The notes beneath the pieces are model-generated. The model saw only the letters and a program-made list of their open reading frames with translations, was not told the DNA's origin and searched no databases. From Pseudomonas sp. 5P_3.1_Bac2 (GTDB lineage Bacteria > Pseudomonadota > Gammaproteobacteria > Pseudomonadales > Pseudomonadaceae), in contig NZ_JANLNY010000022.1 in NCBI RefSeq assembly GCF_025465995.1, positions 62,001-126,000 on the forward strand: a stretch of 64,000 nt of DNA, given 5' to 3'. The position numbers and the translations under genes were made by a program. Within the stretch, counting starts at the first letter, position 1. Each line of letters begins with the position of its first letter. This document shows, piece after piece, positions 39,074 through 47,208 of the stretch.

Positions 39074-39579
39074 AAAAAATAATTATAATTATAAGCGCCA
39101 TCGCCTTATCTTCCTGCATGAAAGATCATGGCCAAAAAGCGGCTGACTTAGAGTTTATTTCAATCAATAAAGATACACAGACACACTTCTACACAGTCAG
39201 CTTCCGCTCAAACATAGAGCTATTGAACTTATTCAAACCATCCCAAGACATGAGCGTAATAAGTAAGCAGTTGATCTGCTCATTAGACACGCCCGCTATC
39301 TTCGAGATGGATAAACGCATAGACAGTTATGCAATAGGCGATTTCCAGCGCAGCCATAATGAGCAGTTTAGCTATGAGTATGAAGCCAGTATCTACTTTG
39401 CCCAGACAAAAGCCCAAGGGACGAGCTTTGACTATCTGAAAGAAAATTATTTAAAGAAACAGCTCGCTGAACGCATATCGCTGCCTTGCAAAGTAAAAAT
39501 AACGCTTTACCCCTATCGCGCTTACTACAGCAACACCTTAACTATTCCTACCCAACAGATCCTGGAGGCTATTAAATAA
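39070..39579 (+). CDS. Lipoprotein, probable immunity protein of the lipase
   Basis: 169 residues with a lipoprotein signal (ISAIALSSC, Cys16). The rest is charged and has no recognised family. The ATG overlaps the lipase stop. Periplasmic lipoproteins encoded directly after lipase effectors usually protect the producer; that role is inferred from position and export signal. Strongly AT-rich against the flanking GC-rich genes, indicating horizontal origin. Confidence 0.7.
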   Translation: MKKIIIIISAIALSSCMKDHGQKAADLEFISINKDTQTHFYTVSFRSNIELLNLFKPSQDMSVISKQLICSLDTPAIFEMDKRIDSYAIGDFQRSHNEQFSYEYEASIYFAQTKAQGTSFDYLKENYLKKQLAERISLPCKVKITLYPYRAYYSNTLTIPTQQILEAIK

Positions 39580-39951
39580 ATTTAATCGTCACCTAACCTC
39601 TGCCCCACAGCCAATTAGTCTTTAAACAGAGCCGCTGAGGGGAAACCAAATAGGGAAATATACACATCCGACTCGACAACCGGTTTTAGGGCCCATGATA
39701 GTTCACTTCGAACTAGGTTATAGATGCCGTGTTCTCTCGAACAGAAAACATCTCAAAAAACGATTAAACGCTTTACTGTTCTATTGAGAACCCTTCGCTT
39801 TTCGATAAGCCGCATGAGATCCGGCCCCACATGCAGGGCAAACGACACTTTGCTTGGATAATTGGCAATCCGTCCCGAAGCAAAAGCGGTTTTAAAATAA
39901 ACAGCATAACGCCATACCTGAATGTTCTCGCAGACTTCCTGAGCAATCCAA
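39580..39951. other. AT-rich intergenic region in the effector island
   Basis: 372 bp without a supported gene. A minus-strand frame at 39753-40010 is open but overlaps the next gene's signal peptide and matches nothing recognised; it may be debris. Possibly contains the promoter of the two paralogous secreted proteins. Confidence 0.4.
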
Positions 39952-40482
39952 ATGACAAAAAACTTCTTCCTTAGCCTTTTCACAGTGTTTGGATTACTGC
40001 ATATATCCACTGCAGCCCATGCAATGTCGCGCCATCACGATGGAGAAGCTCGCATTTGGGTAAAAGGCAACGATCTCTGCCTCGGAGTAGACGACCAGTA
40101 CGCAACTGACGGAATTATTTTCTTTAATCGAGCACAGGTTGATGAGAACCAAGTCAAGTTGTACAGAATAGCGGTCAGCGGAACAGACTCAACATTGTGG
40201 GATTACTACCTACCGCCTGAAAGCATGTCAAACGGACCACTCTTAACCTCTAGCACCTGCCTAGTATATGGACAAACTATCAGCTCATTCATTACCCGAT
40301 CACCAGCCAAGCCTGTTGAGGCTGGGCTTTATAAAGTCATGCTAGAGGCGATAGACCATAAAGATCGACGTGCATGGTTCTATACCAGAGTATGTGTAAG
40401 TAATCAGCAAGGGACTTGGACTGTTACACCTGTAAAGGTCAATAAAAACGAGACCAACCCCAACCGCTTTTATTGCGAATAA
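39952..40482 (+). CDS. Secreted putative T6SS immunity-type protein, copy 1
   Basis: 176 residues. The signal peptide (SLFTVFGLLHISTAAHA, cleavage after residue 24) is followed by MSRHHDGEARIWVK and a mature domain with four Cys (LCLGVD, SSTCLVYG, TRVCVS, FYCE), probably two disulfides. No lipobox. About half identical by eye to the next gene, with all four Cys conserved. Similar small periplasmic proteins with an IWVK..C core are annotated near T6SS effectors as putative immunity proteins; the target here is unproven. Confidence 0.65.
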   Translation: MTKNFFLSLFTVFGLLHISTAAHAMSRHHDGEARIWVKGNDLCLGVDDQYATDGIIFFNRAQVDENQVKLYRIAVSGTDSTLWDYYLPPESMSNGPLLTSSTCLVYGQTISSFITRSPAKPVEAGLYKVMLEAIDHKDRRAWFYTRVCVSNQQGTWTVTPVKVNKNETNPNRFYCE

Positions 40483-40537
40483 GTCACCAATTCCATGCCC
40501 ACCTCCCCCGGCCAATATAAAGAAAATCAAAATAGCA

Positions 40538-41074
40538 ATGGCAACAAACAATAAAATATCTGTTTTCACACTAATTGCTATTACATACTTTTATATGGCA
40601 CCACCAACCATGGCAATGTCACGCCATCACGAGGGGGAGGCAAATATCTGGGTCAAAGATAAAGGTTTTTGCCTTGGCGTAGATACCCACTACCAAACTG
40701 AAGGATATTTTTTCTCTAGAAACGCTAATGTAGATGAAAATGAAGTGCGGCTAGACGGAATATCAATAAGCCGAAATGACGATACATATGTTTGGGCAAC
40801 TTATAGTCAAGACCAAGCAACGCTAGGACCTCGACTAACGTCTACCACGTGCATACCTTATGGTGAAGAAATACAATCCTTTAACACTGAGACGCCAGCA
40901 ATAGAAATTAAACCCGGCATCTATTCAATTATGCTTATTTCTCATGACCAAAAGGGTCGGCGCGCCTCATTTTACACAGTGAAATGTATAACCGGCTCAC
41001 CAGCATCTTGGTCAATTGCGCCAGTCAAGATTAATGAGAAAGAACTAGGTGCCACGCGATGGTATTGCGACTAA
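40538..41074 (+). CDS. Secreted putative T6SS immunity-type protein, copy 2
   Basis: 178 residues, paralogue of the preceding gene. The signal peptide ends APPTMA, then MSRHHEGEANIWVK and the same four Cys (FCLGVD, STTCIPYG, VKCITG, WYCD). The conserved RHH.GEA motif right after the cleavage site in both copies is notable. Weak ribosome-binding site. A diverged tandem duplicate is what is expected when immunity genes accumulate against changing effectors. Confidence 0.65.
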   Translation: MATNNKISVFTLIAITYFYMAPPTMAMSRHHEGEANIWVKDKGFCLGVDTHYQTEGYFFSRNANVDENEVRLDGISISRNDDTYVWATYSQDQATLGPRLTSTTCIPYGEEIQSFNTETPAIEIKPGIYSIMLISHDQKGRRASFYTVKCITGSPASWSIAPVKINEKELGATRWYCD

Positions 41075-41433
41075 TCCGCGTTGGTATCCAACACATTGAA
41101 ACACGTCAAATAACAAAGTTTTTTGTTTAGTTTTATAACAGCAGAATAATTAAATGCCTTCCCCCTTGGCCATACCCCGTGATCAGGAGGGCGAACCCGC
41201 GCCTGGGTCCAAGACGGCAAATGGTGTACCCACAAGCGGACTTCCTGCTGCCAGTCGGTTAGGTACGCGGCCACCTTGCGCGTTGGCGCGCAACACTCCT
41301 GCAACGGTAAACGGCACTGGTCGGCGCGCCGGACACAAGGAATAATCCCCACCTACCGTGGTCTGAATACCCCCATGGTTCAGGACACAATCCTGGGCTG
41401 TGGTTTGAACTCTGCCTTATCCAGGAGCGCTCC
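41075..41433. other. Right edge of the effector island
   Basis: 359 bp spanning the change from AT-rich (to about 41155) back to GC-rich DNA before ltaE. Open frames on both strands show no recognised product. No tRNA, att-like repeat or insertion sequence end was seen. Confidence 0.4.
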
Positions 41434-42474
41434 ATGCCCGATCTATCCCAACAATTCGCCAGTGATAACTACTCCGGTATCTGCCCGGAGGCCTGGCAGG
41501 CCATGGCCGAGGCCAATCAGGGCCATCAACGGGCGTATGGCGATGATGAATGGACGGCCCGCGCGGCGGATCATTTCCGCCAGCTGTTTAACACCGATTG
41601 TGAAGTGTTCTTTGCCTTTAACGGCACCGCTGCCAACTCCCTGGCCCTGGCCTCTTTGGGCCAGAGCTACCACAGCGTGATCTGTTCCGAGACGGCCCAC
41701 GTTGAGACCGACGAATGCGGTGCGCCGGAGTTCTTTTCCAACGGCTCCAAGCTGCTGTTGGCGAAGACCGAGAACGGCAAGCTGACGCCGCAGGCGATCC
41801 GCGAAATTGCCCTGAAACGCCAAGACATTCACTATCCCAAACCGCGTGTCGTGACCATCACCCAAGCCACTGAAGTGGGTACCGTGTATACGCCGGCCGA
41901 AGTACGGGCGATCAGCGCGGTGTGCAAGGAGCTGGGCCTGCGTCTGCATATGGATGGCGCGCGCTTCTCCAATGCCTGTGCCTTTCTCGGCTGCACGCCG
42001 GCTGAGCTGACCTGGCAGGCCGGGGTGGATGTGCTGTGCTTTGGCGGCACCAAAAACGGCATGGCGGTGGGTGAGGCGATTTTGTTCTTTAACAAAGACC
42101 TGGCCGAAGACTTCGATTACCGCTGCAAGCAGGCCGGTCAGTTGGCGTCGAAGATGCGCTATCTGTCGGCGCCCTGGGTCGGCATTCTGCAAGGCGATGC
42201 CTGGCTGCGTTACGCCCAGCACGCCAACCGCTGCGCCCGTTTGCTGGCGGAACTGGTAGCCGATGTTCCGGGGGTCAGTTTGATGTTCCCGGTTGAGGCC
42301 AACGGTGTGTTCTTGCAACTGTCTGAGCCGGCGCTGGAGATTCTGCGCAGTAAAGACTGGCGCTTTTACACCTTTATCGGCGCCGGTGGCGCACGCTTCA
42401 TGTGCTCGTGGGACACCGACGAGCAGCGCGTACGCCAATTGGCGGCGGACATCCGTTTGGCGATGAACGCTTAA
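41434..42474 (+). CDS. ltaE: Low-specificity L-threonine aldolase
   Basis: 346 residues, PLP enzyme of the beta-eliminating lyase family that splits threonine or allo-threonine to glycine and acetaldehyde. Visible marks are FAFNGTAANSLAL, ETAHVETDECGAPEFF, LHMDGARFSNA (PLP-contacting Asp) and the lysine motif CFGGTKNGMAVGEA. It lies within the glycine betaine gene region as in other Pseudomonas, where it could add to glycine metabolism. A CCAGGAG box precedes the ATG. Confidence 0.94.
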   Translation: MPDLSQQFASDNYSGICPEAWQAMAEANQGHQRAYGDDEWTARAADHFRQLFNTDCEVFFAFNGTAANSLALASLGQSYHSVICSETAHVETDECGAPEFFSNGSKLLLAKTENGKLTPQAIREIALKRQDIHYPKPRVVTITQATEVGTVYTPAEVRAISAVCKELGLRLHMDGARFSNACAFLGCTPAELTWQAGVDVLCFGGTKNGMAVGEAILFFNKDLAEDFDYRCKQAGQLASKMRYLSAPWVGILQGDAWLRYAQHANRCARLLAELVADVPGVSLMFPVEANGVFLQLSEPALEILRSKDWRFYTFIGAGGARFMCSWDTDEQRVRQLAADIRLAMNA

Positions 42475-42482
42475 GCGTTCAG

Positions 42483-42734
42483 TTAAACCGGGCGCGGTAC
42501 CAAGGCCGGCAATAAGGTGCGCGAAATCGCCTCGCGCACTGCCGGTAAGAGGGTCGCGCTACCACCGAGCAATTCCTCCACCAACTTGCGCAGCACCTGT
42601 GCCCGCTCGGGGCTTAAGCCACTGACAGCATAGTCACAGGCTTGCTCGGCGCTGACCCCGGGCGGCACGGCAAAGCCCAGGGCGACGAGGCGCTCGCGCA
42701 GGTCTTCTTGATCGATCAACTCGGCATGCATCAT
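42483..42734 (-). CDS. Small conserved protein behind etfB
   Basis: 83 residues, soluble, helical, with DLRERLVALGFAVPPGVSAE and LRKLVEELLGGSATLLPAV. No recognised domain. Follows etfB by 41 bp on the same strand, so probably the last gene of the dgc-etf transcript. The ATG at 42734 has GAGGG 8 bp upstream; an in-frame TTG two codons earlier is less likely. Confidence 0.65.
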   Translation of the reverse strand: MMHAELIDQEDLRERLVALGFAVPPGVSAEQACDYAVSGLSPERAQVLRKLVEELLGGSATLLPAVREAISRTLLPALVPRPV

Positions 42735-42775
42735 GCTCAATCCCTCACTTAATGACCGTCACGCTAAAGCGGACC

Positions 42776-43570
42776 TTAGCGCAGTACGCCCTCTTCGATT
42801 AACACTTTAAGAATCGCCTCAGCGCCTTGAGCCGGGCTCAAGTCTTTCAGCACCTGACCACTGCCGCCACTGGCTTTGGCGGTGGCAGCGCGCATGCGCT
42901 CGGCGCCGGTTTTCGCCTTGATCAGCTTAAGCCGCTTCGGCCTGGGTTTAGCCGTTTGCAGTTGCGCGTGACTGAATAACTCATCACTCACTACCTGCAC
43001 GTCACTGGCCTTCAGCACGCCACGCTGCGCCGGGCCATAAGCACTTTGCCGGGCCACCGGGGCGGCGTTATCAACACTGGCCACAAACGGCAGCGGCACC
43101 TGCAAACGCCGCCGTTGACCGCGCGGTAAGGCTTGCAGCACTTGCGCGACACCCTGCTCAACCTGCTCTACCGCCGCCAACCCGACCACCAAGGGCCAGC
43201 CCAATTCTTGCGCCAGCAGGTAGGGCAACATCCCTGAACCTTCGCCGGTTTCCGCCTGGCTGCCCGTCAGCACCAGTTGCACATCGCTGGCGGCCAAATA
43301 GTCACTGAGTACGGGTAGCGCATCGGCCTGCGCCGGTTGTTCGAGCACTTGGATTTGCTCCAGACCCATGCCCAGATAAGCGCGCAACGCCTCAGCCTGG
43401 GGATCACCCGCGTGCAGCACTTGCAGGCGCTCCCCAGCCAGACGCAGGCCCAGCTCCACCGCGCGGGCATCCTGCTCGGCGCGGCGGGCGCGACCGGAGC
43501 TGGGGTGAGCACCGATGGAAACCAATGCCACAGTGTTGAGCGTGCTGGTTGGCGGGTTAAGCGGCGGCAC
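42776..43570 (-). CDS. etfB: Electron transfer flavoprotein beta subunit (dimethylglycine pathway)
   Basis: 264 residues. The ETF beta fold shows ALVSIGAHPSSGRARRAEQDARAVELGL and TGSQAETGEGSGMLPYLLAQELGWP, the AMP-binding signature. With EtfA it should accept electrons from DgcAB and pass them to the quinone pool. GTG at 43570 is preferred because GGAGG lies 5 bp upstream, and it overlaps the etfA 3' end by 14 bp. More divergent than housekeeping EtfB, as expected of a pathway-specific copy. Confidence 0.9.
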   Translation of the reverse strand: MPPLNPPTSTLNTVALVSIGAHPSSGRARRAEQDARAVELGLRLAGERLQVLHAGDPQAEALRAYLGMGLEQIQVLEQPAQADALPVLSDYLAASDVQLVLTGSQAETGEGSGMLPYLLAQELGWPLVVGLAAVEQVEQGVAQVLQALPRGQRRRLQVPLPFVASVDNAAPVARQSAYGPAQRGVLKASDVQVVSDELFSHAQLQTAKPRPKRLKLIKAKTGAERMRAATAKASGGSGQVLKDLSPAQGAEAILKVLIEEGVLR

Positions 43571-44780
43571 GGGCACCTCCCTGACGATAAGCCTGTACTT
43601 GCTCGATCAGCGCTTGCAGGATCGCGCTGCTGTCGCCAATAACAGCGAGATCGGCACGTTTGATCATGTCGCAACCGGGGTCGAGATTAATCACCACGAC
43701 CTTGTCGCAGGCGCCAATGCCTTGCAGGTGTTGGACCGCCCCGGAAATACCCACGGCCAGATACACCCGCGCCGTGACCCAAGTACCGGTGGCGCCAACT
43801 TGCCGTGGGCGCGGCATATGGCCATCGTCCACAGCTACCCGTGAGGCGCCTTCGGTGGCGCCGAGCACGCTGGCGGCCTCATGGAACAACGGCCAATCGC
43901 GCACGCCATTGCCGCCGCTGAGAATAAACTCGGCCTCGGCCAACGGCGTTTGCGCCGGATCGACCGCCACCGCGCCCAGATCGACGATGACAGCAGAGCG
44001 CGGCAGTATGGCGGCCTCCAGCTCCAGCGCCAGCACCTCGTGGCGGGTTTCGCTGACCGGCTGGGCACATTCGGCGCAGGCCAAGATAATCCGCCGCAGC
44101 GGTTGCAGCAGGTCTTGCTGGCCGGCCCCGGCGCGACCACTTAACTGCTCGCCCTGCACCTGCCACACCCGCGTTGCCGGACGCTCCCCGAGGCTGGCAG
44201 CTAAGCGCCGGCCCAACTCGCCACCGGCGCTGCGACTATCCGGCAGCAGCCAGTGGTGCGGCTGTAATTGCTGATCGAGTTGGCGCAGTGCCTCTACCCG
44301 CACTTCCGGGCAATAGCCGTGATAGGCGTCTTGGTTGAGATGCAGCAAGCGGTCGACGCCATTGAGCGCCAACGCGGTTTCCTTGTGCTCAGCGAAGATC
44401 ACCGCCAGCACCGCGCCGGCGCTGCCTGCCAATTGCCGGGCCAGGCCGAGTAGATCTTTATCGTGGCTGCTTAAGCGGCCGCCAGGCATATCCGGCACCA
44501 CAGCAATATAAAACGCCGGTTGCGCCACCCGGTGCAGAGGTAACTGCAGCGCTTCGTCACTTACAGACTGCGCGTTAAAGCCGGCTTGCTGCTGGCCGCT
44601 ACGGTCGATGCGCTTGATCCCGTTCGGGCCGATAAAGCCGGCGGCATGGGGATTTTTGCGCAGCACGCCGTTGGCTCCCAGCCAGCTCTCTGCCTGCGGC
44701 TGTAGAGCGGCATGCAGCGGATGCAAACGGTTACGGGCGATCCACAGCGCCCGCGGGTCACGACGAATCAACTGACTCAT
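43557..44780 (-). CDS. etfA: Electron transfer flavoprotein alpha subunit (dimethylglycine pathway)
   Basis: 407 residues, longer than housekeeping EtfA, with an N-terminal extension (RRDPRALWIARNRLHPLHA). The C-terminal FAD-binding domain has YLAVGISGAVQHLQGIGACD and VVINLDPGCDMIKRADLAVIGD. The ATG overlaps the dgcB stop as ATGA. Pairs with etfB directly downstream. Confidence 0.92.
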   Translation of the reverse strand: MSQLIRRDPRALWIARNRLHPLHAALQPQAESWLGANGVLRKNPHAAGFIGPNGIKRIDRSGQQQAGFNAQSVSDEALQLPLHRVAQPAFYIAVVPDMPGGRLSSHDKDLLGLARQLAGSAGAVLAVIFAEHKETALALNGVDRLLHLNQDAYHGYCPEVRVEALRQLDQQLQPHHWLLPDSRSAGGELGRRLAASLGERPATRVWQVQGEQLSGRAGAGQQDLLQPLRRIILACAECAQPVSETRHEVLALELEAAILPRSAVIVDLGAVAVDPAQTPLAEAEFILSGGNGVRDWPLFHEAASVLGATEGASRVAVDDGHMPRPRQVGATGTWVTARVYLAVGISGAVQHLQGIGACDKVVVINLDPGCDMIKRADLAVIGDSSAILQALIEQVQAYRQGGARAAA

Positions 44781-46759
44781 AGCTGCGCCTCCAACACCGC
44801 GGCTTCGACCGGCGCCGGCTTGGCCGTGCTGGCCGGTGCGAGTTCCAGTAAACACTCGGCCACCAGCTCGGCAATATCTTTAACTTGCGGACGCGGCCCC
44901 ACCACACCCTCCAGCATCAGGGTGCACTGCGGGCAACCGACGGCCACCACTTCAGCACCGGTATCTTGAATATCGGCCATGCGCATATCGGGGATGCGCT
45001 GTTTGCCAGGAACATCGGTGATCGGCGCACCGCCGCCACCGCCGCAGCAACGCGAGCGATAGCCTGAGCGCTGCATCTCTTTCACCTCAATCCCCAAGGC
45101 CTTAAGCACCGCGCGCGGCGCCTCGTACTCGCCGTTGTAACGGCCCAGATAGCAGGGGTCGTGATAGGTCAGGCTAAGGCCGTTTGCGCGGCCCAAGGGC
45201 AAGCGTTTAGCGCTGATCAGTTGCTGTAGGTAACTGCTGTGATGCAGCACTTGATAGCGTCCGCCCAGCTCCGGGTATTCGTTTTTCAGCACATGAAAAC
45301 TGTGCGGATCACAGGTGACGATACGCTCAAAGCGGTACTGGTTAAGCGTGGCGATATTGCGCTTGGCCAGGCTCTGGAAGGTGGCTTCATCGCCCAAACG
45401 ACGAGCCACGTCGCCACTGTCGCGCTCCTCCAGACCGAGCACGGCGAAGTCCACCTGCGCCGCCTTCAGCACTTTGACAAAAGCCCGCAAGCTGCGCTGA
45501 TTACGCATATCAAAGGCACCATCACCGACCCAGAACAACACCTCGACCTGTGGCTTGTCGGCCATCAGCGGCAGGTTAAGGTCCGCCGCCCAGTTCAGCC
45601 GGCCACCGGGGGCAAAGCCGCCGGGGTTGTCGGTGGCGATCAGGTTATCCAGCACCTCGGCGCCCTTGTTCGGCGTGGCGCCGTATTCCAGAGTGAGATG
45701 ACGACGCATATCGACGATGGCATCGACATGTTCAATCATCATCGGGCATTCCTCGACGCAGGCGCGGCAGGTGGTGCAGGACCACAGGGTGTCGGCGTCG
45801 ACCAGCGCCGTGCCTTGCCGCGCGACGATGGGCAGATGGAGGCCGCCGCTGTGCTCGCCAAGGGGCCTGCCCTTGCCGTCAGGGGATGGATAGGGCGACC
45901 CAGCAAAATTCGCGTCGTTGCCGCCGGCCAAGCCTGTGACCATGTCTTGGATCAGTTTTTTCGGGTTGAGCGGCTGGCCGGCAGCAAAGGCCGGGCACAT
46001 GGCTTCGCACTTGCCGCACTGCACGCAGGCGTCGAAGCCGAGCAGTTGGTTCCAGGTGAAATCGCTGGGTTTACCCACGCCCAAAGGTGCGCTCGGGTCG
46101 CTTAGGTCGAGGGCCTTAAGACCTGTGGAGCGGCCACCGGCAAAGCGTTCGCTGCGGCGATGCCAGGCCAGATGCAGGGCCCCGGCAAAGGCATGCTTCA
46201 TCGGCCCGCCCCAGGTCATGCCGAAGAACAGCTCCGACACACCACAGGCCACACCAATGGCAAGCACCAACGCCAGCAGCCAACCGCCGAAGCCTTCCGG
46301 CAGAATCCCGGCCACCGGCAGCGTGGCGATAAAGAAGCTGCCGGCAAACAGCAGCAGGCTTTTCGGCAGGCGCATCCACGGGCCTTTGGACAGCCGCGTG
46401 GGAGGATTCAACCGGCGTTTGGCGACAAACAACGCACCGCCAAACATCAGTGCGCAGGCAACCAGCAAGGCAATGCCGAGGATTTGGCTCTGCAGGCCAA
46501 AGCCATGCACGAGAAGCGCCAGCAGCGCCGCCAGCACAAAACCACCGGCCGTGGCCACATGGGTCTTGGACATGTATGGATCGCGTTCGACCACATGGTG
46601 CAGATCGACCAGATAACGCCGTGGCATGGCCAATAAGCCGCCCAGCCAATCAACCGCAGCCGGCCGGCCTTGGCGCCACAAGGCAAAGCGTTTCAGCGCG
46701 CCGAAGATGGCCAGCAACAACGCCGTAAACAGCAGGATTGGCAAAATAACGCTCAGCAT
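44777..46759 (-). CDS. dgcB: DgcB, dimethylglycine demethylation subunit (iron-sulfur membrane protein)
   Basis: 660 residues. The N-terminal membrane part has several helices (VILPILLFTALLLAIFGAL and others). Two 4Fe-4S motifs follow, CVQCGKCEAMCPAF and CTTCRACVEECPMM. A heterodisulfide-reductase-like cysteine-rich domain includes YLGRYNGEYEAPR and SRCCGGGGGAP. Carries electrons from DgcA to EtfAB or membrane quinone. The ATG at 46759 follows GAGG; earlier in-frame codons lie in the repeat array. Separated from dgcA by that array. Confidence 0.92.
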   Translation of the reverse strand: MLSVILPILLFTALLLAIFGALKRFALWRQGRPAAVDWLGGLLAMPRRYLVDLHHVVERDPYMSKTHVATAGGFVLAALLALLVHGFGLQSQILGIALLVACALMFGGALFVAKRRLNPPTRLSKGPWMRLPKSLLLFAGSFFIATLPVAGILPEGFGGWLLALVLAIGVACGVSELFFGMTWGGPMKHAFAGALHLAWHRRSERFAGGRSTGLKALDLSDPSAPLGVGKPSDFTWNQLLGFDACVQCGKCEAMCPAFAAGQPLNPKKLIQDMVTGLAGGNDANFAGSPYPSPDGKGRPLGEHSGGLHLPIVARQGTALVDADTLWSCTTCRACVEECPMMIEHVDAIVDMRRHLTLEYGATPNKGAEVLDNLIATDNPGGFAPGGRLNWAADLNLPLMADKPQVEVLFWVGDGAFDMRNQRSLRAFVKVLKAAQVDFAVLGLEERDSGDVARRLGDEATFQSLAKRNIATLNQYRFERIVTCDPHSFHVLKNEYPELGGRYQVLHHSSYLQQLISAKRLPLGRANGLSLTYHDPCYLGRYNGEYEAPRAVLKALGIEVKEMQRSGYRSRCCGGGGGAPITDVPGKQRIPDMRMADIQDTGAEVVAVGCPQCTLMLEGVVGPRPQVKDIAELVAECLLELAPASTAKPAPVEAAVLEAQL

Positions 46760-46784
46760 GACCATCCTCGTTTGATAAATCGTT

Positions 46785-47194
46785 GTGGGTATGGCCTTGG
46801 CCATGCACCGTTTTTCAAATCGCGTGGCAACTGGGTGGATGGGTGAAGCGTCATCCACCCTACAAGCCAACCCGCCGGGTGCATGGCCTTGGCCATGCAC
46901 CATTTTTCAAACCGCGTGGCACCTTGGTGGATGGCTGAAGCGTCATCCACCCTACACAGCCAACCCGTAGGGTGTATGGCCCTGGCCATGCACCACTACC
47001 CAAACCGCGCGACACCTGGGTGGATGGGTGAAGCGTCATCCACCCTACAAGCCAACCCGTAGGGTGCATGGCCCTGGCCATGCACCACTACCCAAACCGC
47101 GTGGCACCTTGGTGGATGGATGAAGCGTCATCCACCCTACAAAGCTAACCCGTAGGGTGTATGGCCCTGGCCATGCACCACTATCCAAACCGCG
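46785..47194. repeat. Palindromic tandem array 1 (about 4.5 x 92-93 bp) between dgcB and dgcA
   Basis: Core GGTGGATG recurs at 46834, 46926, 47019 and 47111, steps of 92, 93 and 92 bp, with a partial fifth unit. Each unit holds two inverted repeats: GGTGGATG...CATCCACC and ATGGCC-YT-GGCCAT within GGTGCATGGCC..GGCCATGCACC. In RNA each unit would form two hairpins. No transposase or coding potential. The array ends 15 bp from the dgcA stop and lies within an operon-like gene run. Confidence 0.92.
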
Positions 47195-47208
47195 CAGCGC
47201 CGTAGCGA

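Noticed and set aside
39753-40010. 85-codon minus-strand ORF in the effector island
   Set aside because: Overlaps the signal-peptide coding region of the secreted paralogue on the other strand and has no recognised match; kept only as possible debris.
37872-41434. Effector island as an integrative element with att sites
   Set aside because: No integrase, tRNA, flanking direct repeat or insertion sequence end was found at either edge.
46785-47194. Array 1 considered as a CRISPR array
   Set aside because: There are no unique spacers: whole units are repeated, and no cas genes are in the window.
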